Shown in pieces: positions 58,619 through 64,000 of a stretch of DNA of 64,000 bases; within the stretch, counting starts at the first letter, position 1, and the number at the start of each line of letters is the position of its first letter. Both the position numbers and the translations under genes were made by a program. The notes under the pieces are model-generated. The model had not been told where the DNA came from, did no database searches, and saw nothing but the letters and a program-made list of their open reading frames with translations. Source of the stretch: JAJRXR01 sp041402005 (GTDB lineage: Bacteria > Planctomycetota > Phycisphaerae > Phycisphaerales > UBA1924); NCBI GenBank assembly GCA_041402005.1, contig JAWKTB010000003.1:372001-436000 (forward strand). Reading direction: 5' to 3'.

Positions 58619-59344
58619 TCAGTTGGTGGCGGTGGCCTCACGCCGGGCGCTGCGGGCCTGGCGGGCGACGCGTCGGACCTCGTCGGCGTCGATGCGGGTG
58701 AGGCCGGCGTCGATGGCGAGGCGGGCGAGCTCGGTGCGCGTGAGCGGGCCGAGCTTGGCGCGGATGGAGAGCAGGTGCCCGTCGATGGTCTTGATGGAGC
58801 GCGACAGGGTCTGGGCGATCTGCGTGGTGGTGAGGCCGAGGGCGATGAGGCGGATGACCTCGAGCTCACGGGCGGTGAGGTCGGCGAGGGCGCCGAGGTC
58901 GTCGTGGGCGGCGCGCCGGATGGGTCGGTGATCGCGCGGGGCGTCGAGGGGCGGGGCGTCGACGGGGCAGGCCATCATGACGCAGCGCTTGTCCTCGAAG
59001 CGGACGGGGCGGAAGGAGATGCGTCGCCAGGAGCCGGCGATCATGCCGACCAGATCGACGGGGGCGGAGGTGGAGCAGGCCTCGTTGGCGACGTCGGCCA
59101 TCTCGGAGGCGAGGCGCGAGGGGCAGAGGTCGGTAAGGGGCCGGTGGGAGAGCTCGTCCTCGCGGGCGAGCAGGTCGGCGGCGCTGGCGTTGGCGTGACG
59201 GATGGTGATGGCGGAGTCGAGGATGATGACGGCGACGCCGGCGTCGTCGGCGATGGCGGCGGCGATGCCGGTGGGGTCGTAGGACTCGATGGCGGAGGCG
59301 TTGTCGTGCTGAGGGGCACTGGGTACCGAGCGAGATTCACGCAT
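58619..59344 (-). CDS. PAS-LuxR transcription regulator
   Basis: A 241-residue protein. Residues about 25-130 form a PAS-like domain (VAVIILDSAITIRHANASAA; SWRRISFRPVRFEDKRCVMM). The C-terminus (about 150-215) is a LuxR-type helix-turn-helix: LTARELEVIRLIALGLTTTQ followed by IAQTLSRSIKTIDGHLLSIR. A basic end follows. Such proteins bind DNA after a small-molecule or partner signal to the PAS domain. No receiver is attached; the pseudo-receiver gene faces it end to end, one base away. Target genes not known. Confidence 0.87.
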   Translation of the reverse strand: MRESRSVPSAPQHDNASAIESYDPTGIAAAIADDAGVAVIILDSAITIRHANASAADLLAREDELSHRPLTDLCPSRLASEMADVANEACSTSAPVDLVGMIAGSWRRISFRPVRFEDKRCVMMACPVDAPPLDAPRDHRPIRRAAHDDLGALADLTARELEVIRLIALGLTTTQIAQTLSRSIKTIDGHLLSIRAKLGPLTRTELARLAIDAGLTRIDADEVRRVARQARSARREATATN

Positions 59345-59481
59345 CCGACGCCTCCAGGGGGGCTTGGGGAGACAGCCGGGCATTGTATGGGGGGACTTCT
59401 AGAAATCGAAGGTCGCGCTTGATCGAAACGATGGAAGCCCCGGGTGATGGGCCCTGGGAGGCGAGTTTGGGCGTCGGGCCA

Positions 59482-60063
59482 TCAGTTTGGAGGGGTGACG
59501 CGGATGGAAACGGGCGCGGAGAGCGAGTCCCAGTCGTCGAAGTAGGCGTCGACGCTCCCTTCGAAGACGCCCTCGTGCTTGGGCTGGAGGGTGAGGGTGA
59601 AGACGAGTTGGGAGTTGGGAGCGAGGGTGGTGTTGTAGGTGTACTCGTGCCAGCCGTACTCACGCTGGGTTTCGCTGGGCTCGGGCGTGATGGAGACGAC
59701 CTCGAAGTTGTCGCAGATCGCATCGTTGAGGTCGAGGGTGAAGAGCTGGTGGGAGGTGACGCCGGTGTCGGAGAGGGTGACGACGAGGTCGAATGGTTTG
59801 GCGAGCGTGGTGGAGGCGGGGTAGTCGACGGCGATGTCGGCCATGAGGGGCGTGGAGGGCATCGAGGCGAGGTCTTCGAGGGCGGAGAGGGTGCGGTTGG
59901 TCTTGGCGCCGAGGAAGCCGACGAAGAGTCCGGAGAGGCAGCCGAGGGCGAAGAGGAGCGAGCCGACGAGCATGCCGGGGATGAGTAGGGAGGGCGAGCG
60001 CTGGCGGTGATCGTGGGAGAGGTGAGCAGGCCAGTTCGGGGTTGTGGGGGGCGTGTGTGACAT
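59482..60063 (-). CDS. Single-pass membrane protein with Ig-like outer domain
   Basis: A 193-residue protein. A polar N-terminus (1-27) precedes one helix (about 28-52, LLIPGMLVGSLLFALGCLSG). The outer part (about 75-193) is beta-rich in the style of an Ig-like or DUF11-type domain: PLMADIAVDYPASTTLAKPF, NDAICDNFEVVSITPEPSET and LTLQPKHEGVFEGSVDAYFD. ATG 60063 is preferred over GTG 60066. It begins 30 bases after the aldolase gene, so is read with it. Function unknown. Confidence 0.72.
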   Translation of the reverse strand: MSHTPPTTPNWPAHLSHDHRQRSPSLLIPGMLVGSLLFALGCLSGLFVGFLGAKTNRTLSALEDLASMPSTPLMADIAVDYPASTTLAKPFDLVVTLSDTGVTSHQLFTLDLNDAICDNFEVVSITPEPSETQREYGWHEYTYNTTLAPNSQLVFTLTLQPKHEGVFEGSVDAYFDDWDSLSAPVSIRVTPPN

Positions 60064-60093
60064 CACGTCGGGGCGGGGACGCGGGGGTGTGGC

Positions 60094-61194
60094 TTACGCA
60101 ATGGTGATCGAGTCGTCGAGGTAGACATCCTGGATGGCGTGGAGGAGGGCGGCGCCCTCCTTCATGGGGCGTTGGAAGGCCTTGCGCCCGGAGATGAGGC
60201 CCATGCCGCCGGCGCGTTTGTTGATGACGGCGGTCTTGACGGCGTCGGCCAGGTCGGAGGCGCCTTTGCTCTCCCCGCCCGAGTTGATCAGGGGGGCGCG
60301 CCCCATGAACTGGTTGATGATCTGGTAGCGGCACAGGTCGATGGGGTGCCCGCCCTTGCCGGTTTCGTCGGAGCCGGCGAGGTCGGTGTAGATCTTGGTG
60401 TTGAACTTGCCGTAGGAGGAGTCGCCCGTGTTGAGGGCCTTGTAGCCGCCGTTGTTGGTGGGGAGTTTCTGCTTGATGATGTCGGCCTGGATGGTGACGC
60501 CGAGGTGGTTGGCCTGGCCGGTAAGGTCGGCGGAGCTGTGGTAGTCGACGCCGCCCACCTTGAAATGCGGGTTGCGGAGGTAGCACCAGAGGACGGTGAC
60601 GAGGCCCAGCTCGTGGGCGTGGTGGAACATCTCGGAGACGTACTGGATCTGGTCCGTGGACTCTTCAGAGCCGAAGTAGATTGTCGCGCCGACGGCGATG
60701 GCGCCCATCTCGTAGCACTGGGTGATGTTGCCGAAGGGGATCTGGTTGAACTGGTTTGGGTAGGTGAGCAGTTCGTTGTGGTTGAACTTGACGAGGAAGG
60801 GGATCTTGTGGGCGTACTTGCGTGCGACGGCGCCGAGGACGCCGAAGGTCGAAGCGACGGCATTGCACCCGCCCTCGATGGCGAGCTTGACGATGTTCTC
60901 GGGGTCGAAGTAGGCGGGGTTGGGGGCGAAGGAGGCGCCGGCGGCGTGCTCGATGCCCTGGTCGACGGGGAGGATGGAGACGAAGCCGGTGCCGGCGAGG
61001 CGCCCGGTGTTGAGGATCGTCTGGAAGTTGCGCAGGACGATGGGGTTTCGGTCCGTGTCCATGAGGACGCGGTCGACGAAGTCGGGGCCCGGCAGGTGCA
61101 GGGCGGACTTGGAGACGGTCTTGGACTCGTGCTTGAGGAGGTTGTCGGCGTCTGAGCCGAGGACCTCGCGGACGTTGATCGTGGTCGACACCAT
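60094..61194 (-). CDS. Class I fructose-bisphosphate aldolase (DhnA/FbaB type)
   Basis: A 366-residue enzyme cleaving fructose-1,6-bisphosphate in glycolysis. [20 protein letters not shown] (about 72-91), [40 protein letters not shown] and [17 protein letters not shown] match the DhnA-type Schiff-base aldolases; [20 protein letters not shown] near the end holds the phosphate site. Length fits the bacterial FbaB subgroup. GGAGGG lies just before the ATG. Unrelated to the zinc class II enzyme. Confidence 0.92.
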   Translation of the reverse strand: MVSTTINVREVLGSDADNLLKHESKTVSKSALHLPGPDFVDRVLMDTDRNPIVLRNFQTILNTGRLAGTGFVSILPVDQGIEHAAGASFAPNPAYFDPENIVKLAIEGGCNAVASTFGVLGAVARKYAHKIPFLVKFNHNELLTYPNQFNQIPFGNITQCYEMGAIAVGATIYFGSEESTDQIQYVSEMFHHAHELGLVTVLWCYLRNPHFKVGGVDYHSSADLTGQANHLGVTIQADIIKQKLPTNNGGYKALNTGDSSYGKFNTKIYTDLAGSDETGKGGHPIDLCRYQIINQFMGRAPLINSGGESKGASDLADAVKTAVINKRAGGMGLISGRKAFQRPMKEGAALLHAIQDVYLDDSITIA

Positions 61195-61267
61195 GGCGCC
61201 CTCCGTGTGGGAGGGGAGTATAGGTGTTCGGCGTCGATGACCCGGGCGGGTTCGAACGGTGTGCCGA

Positions 61268-61594
61268 TCAGTCGTTGTGGGCGCGGATCGCCCGGACGAG
61301 CTTGGCCTTGGTCATGGACGACCGCCCCTTGATCTTCAGCTCGGCGGCACGGTTGCGCAGCTCCTCGACGCTCCGGTCCTCGAGCGGGACGTTCGGGTTC
61401 CCGGTCTGGCGGGAGGTCTTGGACTTGGCGCGTCCCTCGTCGCGGCGGTAATCGTTCACGGTCCGGGCGGCGATCTCGGCGGCGTCGCCCTCGGAGCGAC
61501 CCCGGTCGCGGTAGGTCTTCTTCACGTGCTCGTACATCCGCTTGTCCTTGTCGGACCAGGCGGCGGGGAGGCGGTTCGTGCGGGAGCCGGGCAT
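61268..61594 (-). CDS. Small basic protein with Rho_N-like end
   Basis: A 108-residue protein from ATG 61592-61594, with AGGAGG 5 bases upstream. The first half ([40 protein letters not shown]) resembles short proteins annotated as plasmid-stabilisation or ChaB-like. The C-terminal 35 residues ([31 protein letters not shown]) match a Rho_N/SAP-like helix-extended-helix, which binds nucleic acid. A role in DNA binding is inference; no toxin partner is next to it. Confidence 0.72.
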   Translation of the reverse strand: MPGSRTNRLPAAWSDKDKRMYEHVKKTYRDRGRSEGDAAEIAARTVNDYRRDEGRAKSKTSRQTGNPNVPLEDRSVEELRNRAAELKIKGRSSMTKAKLVRAIRAHND

Positions 61595-61753
61595 GGGGCC
61601 TCCTGTTCTCCCCCCGGGGGTCGTCTTCAGGTGATTCTGGAGGGGGGTGACGTCTTTGGCAAATGGATGTAACGCCGAGCGGGCGTATTCGTACAAGATG
61701 AGCGGAAACTCACGACGCGAGCGCCCACGAAGCGGTCGCGGGAGGAAAACAGG

Positions 61754-62731
61754 ATGCGAACCGGTGCGATGGTGACGTTGATGGCGGTGGGGTGCGGGGT
61801 GGCGCTGGCGGGGCCGGCGCGATTCGATCATGTGGACGGCGGGGCGCAGTGGGTGCTGCACATCGATCTCGAGCAGGCGAGCCACGCCGAGCTCGGGCAG
61901 TGGTTCCTGCATCACATCGACGAGCAGATCGCCGAGGACGAGATTGCTTCGTCGCTGCGGGGTGACCTGCGCTGGGGGCAGGACGTGCATGGTGTGACGC
62001 TGTACGGCTGGGAGGACGAGGGGGAAGACGACGAGTCGATCGTCGCGGTGGTGTATGGGTCGGCGTCGCTCGACAAGCTGGAGGAGCGGCTGTGGCACGG
62101 GCACGCGTTCCTGCACGGCGACGACGAGCCGATCAAGGCCGGCGGGCACAAGGTGATGGTGCTGGGGGAGGATGACGATCAGGTGAACGTGATCGCGATG
62201 CGCGCTGGGAACGAGCGTGTGTTCCTCGCGTCGCCCAAGCTGGAGTGGCTCAAGCGGGCGGCGAAGGTGATGGACGGGGACCGGGACGCGCTGGGGGGTG
62301 GGGCGCCGATCCTGGAGCTGTCGTCGCCGCCCGAGGGGGCGATGGCGGTGGTGGTCGCGACGGACCTGAGCCGTCTGTCCGGGTTCAAGCCGGCCAGCGA
62401 GATCGCGCGTCAGGCGGACGCGGTGTTCGGCTCGCTGTCGGAGCGTGACGGGAAGGCGCACGTGTCGGTCGCGGTGAGTGCCGAGACTGAGGAGGACGCC
62501 TCGTCGATCGCGGACGTGGTCCGGGGGCTGGTGGCGCTGGGGCGTCTGATCGCGTCGGACCAGCCGGACGTGCAGCCGCTGGTCGAGATGACGAGGGGGC
62601 TGAAGTTCTCGGCGGAGGGGCGGATGGTGCGGGGCTCGCTCTCGGTGGACGCGGGGAAGGTCCGCGAGTTCCTCGAGGAGCACGAGCACGACCGGGACGA
62701 CGATGATCAGGGGGACGATGACGACGACTGA
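61754..62731 (+). CDS. Secreted acidic protein, unknown
   Basis: A 325-residue protein. Signal peptide about 1-20 (TGAMVTLMAVGCGVALA). The body (25-305) alternates strands and helices (WVLHIDLEQASHAELGQWFL; VTLYGWEDEGEDDESIVAVV; AMAVVVATDLSRLSGFKPAS), like two repeats of a planctomycete periplasmic domain I cannot name. The end is an Asp run (EHEHDRDDDDQGDDDDD). GGAGG precedes the ATG closely. Its stop lies 14 bases inside the sigma factor gene, so the two are read together. Confidence 0.77.
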   Translation: MRTGAMVTLMAVGCGVALAGPARFDHVDGGAQWVLHIDLEQASHAELGQWFLHHIDEQIAEDEIASSLRGDLRWGQDVHGVTLYGWEDEGEDDESIVAVVYGSASLDKLEERLWHGHAFLHGDDEPIKAGGHKVMVLGEDDDQVNVIAMRAGNERVFLASPKLEWLKRAAKVMDGDRDALGGGAPILELSSPPEGAMAVVVATDLSRLSGFKPASEIARQADAVFGSLSERDGKAHVSVAVSAETEEDASSIADVVRGLVALGRLIASDQPDVQPLVEMTRGLKFSAEGRMVRGSLSVDAGKVREFLEEHEHDRDDDDQGDDDDD

Positions 62732-63377
62732 TCGCCAGGTCGGTGAGATCGGGGCGGGCGACGCGAGCGACGAGACGCTCGCGTCGCGCGCGCGCGCCGG
62801 CGACCGGGGCGCCTTCGGCGTTCTGGTGGAGCGCTATGGCGGGCGGGTGAGGCGGTACGCGCTGGCGCGCCTGCGCGACGGGCACGACGCCGACGAGGTT
62901 GCTCAGGAGACGCTGCTGCGGGCTTGGCGTTCGATCCTCACGTATCGGGAGGGAGAGGCGTTCGGGGCGTGGGTGATGGCGATCGCGAGGCGTGAGATCG
63001 TCAACGTGATCCGGCGGCGGAAGAAGTCGGCGCGGGACCGGGACCCGGCGGAACGGCTGCATGGGCGCGGCGGGGACGACGAGACGAGCGATGACCAGGT
63101 CGCGCCCGGGACGATCTGGGAGACGGCGCGCGAGGCGCTGGGTGACGACGCGTTCGAGGCGGTGTGGCTCCGGTACGTGGAGGACATGGAGCCGGGGCAG
63201 ATCGCGAGGGTGCTCGGGCGGAGTCGAGTCGGCGTGCGCGTGCTGCTTCACCGGGCGAGACGGACGCTCCAGGCGCGCCTGGAGGGTCACGAGACAGCGT
63301 TTCAAGAGGAAGAACCCGAACTGAACGGGCAAGAGATCCGCGTGGCGGCGCGGGAGGTGATCTGTGAGCGGGCATGA
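62718..63377 (+). CDS. ECF-type RNA polymerase sigma factor
   Basis: A 219-residue sigma-70-family protein. Region 2: FGVLVERYGGRVRRYALARL, DGHDADEVAQETLLRAWRSI and FGAWVMAIARREIVNVIRRR. Region 4: LGDDAFEAVWLRYVEDMEPG followed by QIARVLGRSRVGVRVLLHRAR. ATG 62718 follows GGGGG and overlaps the secreted-protein gene by 14 bases; ATG 62703 is possible. A linker of about 30 residues separates the regions. The next gene overlaps by 14 bases and encodes a membrane protein, its probable regulator. Confidence 0.9.
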   Translation: MTTTDRQVGEIGAGDASDETLASRARAGDRGAFGVLVERYGGRVRRYALARLRDGHDADEVAQETLLRAWRSILTYREGEAFGAWVMAIARREIVNVIRRRKKSARDRDPAERLHGRGGDDETSDDQVAPGTIWETAREALGDDAFEAVWLRYVEDMEPGQIARVLGRSRVGVRVLLHRARRTLQARLEGHETAFQEEEPELNGQEIRVAAREVICERA

Positions 63378-63810
63378 CGGACGAGAGAGCGGGTTGGAGC
63401 GGCGGCTGCGCGCCGAGGCGCCTCGGGCGGGTGGACTCGATGGGCGCGCGCTGGCGAGCGTGATGGAGGAGGTCGGGACGAGCGAGCCGGGGGGTGAGCA
63501 CGTGCGTCCGAGGGGGTGGTCGGTCGAGATCGGCGCGGTTGTCGTGATCCTTGGCGTCGGGTTGGGCGGTCTGCTGATTCTGGCGAGTGCCGAGGGAGAC
63601 ATGGGAGGAAGCACAGCGGCTGTTCCTCCGGCGGCGAGGATCGGTGAGCTGTCGTTCGGGGACCTGGCGCCCCCCGCGGCGCCCGAGGGGCGGGCGCTCG
63701 TCGACGAGGGGCGTCGGGTGCTCGATGACGCGCGGAGCCTGCGCGATGCGCTGGCGACACGCCTCGCCTCGCTGGAGCGGGCGTCTGGTGGCGTGCCACG
63801 CGGGGGGTGA
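63364..63810 (+). CDS. Small single-pass membrane protein, possible anti-sigma factor
   Basis: A 148-residue protein from GTG 63364. Residues 1-50 are charged and cytoplasmic (GLERRLRAEAPRAGGLDGRA), one helix spans about 54-74, and the outer part is Ala/Leu-rich with a likely coiled helix (LVDEGRRVLDDARSLRDALA). No zinc anti-sigma motif. Overlap with the sigma gene and its topology suggest it holds the sigma factor at the membrane. That is inference from position. Confidence 0.68.
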   Translation: MSGHDGRESGLERRLRAEAPRAGGLDGRALASVMEEVGTSEPGGEHVRPRGWSVEIGAVVVILGVGLGGLLILASAEGDMGGSTAAVPPAARIGELSFGDLAPPAAPEGRALVDEGRRVLDDARSLRDALATRLASLERASGGVPRGG

Positions 63811-63876
63811 TCCACAGCGGGCTGCGTCTGCAGCGGCTTCTGTCTCCGCGAGTCCATAGACGGGCTACCGTCGGGC

Positions 63877-64000
63877 ATGGACTCGCATGACGTGCTGATC
63901 GTGGGGGCGGGGCCGATCGGGATCGAGCTGGCGGCGGGGCTGAGGGGGTCTGGGCTGTCGGTGCTTCAGGTCGAGGCGGGGGTGATCGGCTCGACGATGG
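63877..64000 (+). CDS. FAD-dependent oxidoreductase, YpdA-like (N-terminal fragment, cut by window edge)
   Basis: Starts at ATG 63877 and is open to the window end, 41 residues. It opens MDSHDVLIVGAGPIGIELAA, with the GxGxxG dinucleotide-binding loop, then GLRGSGLSVLQVEAGVIGST. This resembles the start of YpdA-type pyridine nucleotide-disulfide reductases (bacillithiol reductase group). The fold is clear; the subgroup is a tentative reading of the first 40 residues. Confidence 0.7.
   Translation, partial: MDSHDVLIVGAGPIGIELAAGLRGSGLSVLQVEAGVIGSTM

Noticed and set aside
61268..61594. Toxin-antitoxin or plasmid-stability locus
   Set aside because: A single gene with a Rho_N-like end and no partner; neighbours are an aldolase and an unrelated secreted protein.

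Overview
The window is GC-rich (about 70% by eye) and gene-dense, and it fits a Planctomycetota bacterium, most likely of the class Phycisphaerae. Seven secreted products end in the same two-repeat tail (ADLA-x-P-x-G ... DFSDV ... F, finishing in Gly-Cys-Pro) that NCBI calls a GC-type dockerin. There is a planctomycete-style pseudopilin, several ECF sigma factors, and PilZ, HDOD and FHA/SpoIIE signalling proteins. Heptose genes indicate a Gram-negative envelope. Taxonomy is inferred from gene content only.

Layout. 0-6.5 kb: the tail of a phage-type terminase at the left edge, a small membrane-protein pair, a very acidic protein, then a coupled operon of a RimB-like aspartic protease, RimK fused to an RCK_C domain, and an M14 deacylase; a first tailed secreted protein; a 7Fe ferredoxin. 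6.5-18 kb: an HDOD regulator with degenerate receivers, a HAD phosphatase behind metG (zinc-less, with an inserted palindrome and an AT-richer patch), a lipoprotein, an ECF sigma/anti-sigma pair, a large TPR-like secreted protein, plsY, and a REP-associated transposase bracketed by its own REP palindromes. 17-25 kb: an operon of DoxX, VWA protein, tmk and a zinc-ribbon protein; tRNA-Leu; a PilZ-receiver protein; a yeast-type cytosine deaminase near upp (cytosine to uracil to UMP).

25-37 kb: a one-strand island of extracellular proteins: HAF-repeat protein, seven-haem cytochrome c, a frameshift-riddled tailed protein, a subtilase, an M43 protease and an M12-like protease, most with the tail and strong terminators. 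37-48 kb: an FHA-GAF-SpoIIE phosphatase, tandem zinc-ribbon membrane paralogues, a four-gene overlapping operon built round a ferric-reductase/Rieske fusion, and, divergent from it, an ABC ATPase, FtsX-like permease and DUF3299 trio resembling a zinc-starvation locus of Pseudomonas.

48-64 kb: ferritin-like DUF892 protein, two lamin-tail-domain secreted proteins around a pseudopilin, an apparent EF-hand/cytochrome b562 fusion, a lone short flagellin, a membrane protein of different composition, tRNA-Ala, heptosyltransferase and GmhB for LPS core, a pseudo-receiver facing a PAS-LuxR regulator, class I aldolase, a second ECF sigma with a small membrane partner, and the start of a flavoprotein reductase cut by the right edge. 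Four copies of a CCCTCACCCCGGCCCTCTCC-type palindromic repeat lie between 44 and 57 kb.

No CRISPR array, rRNA or restriction or other defence locus was recognised.
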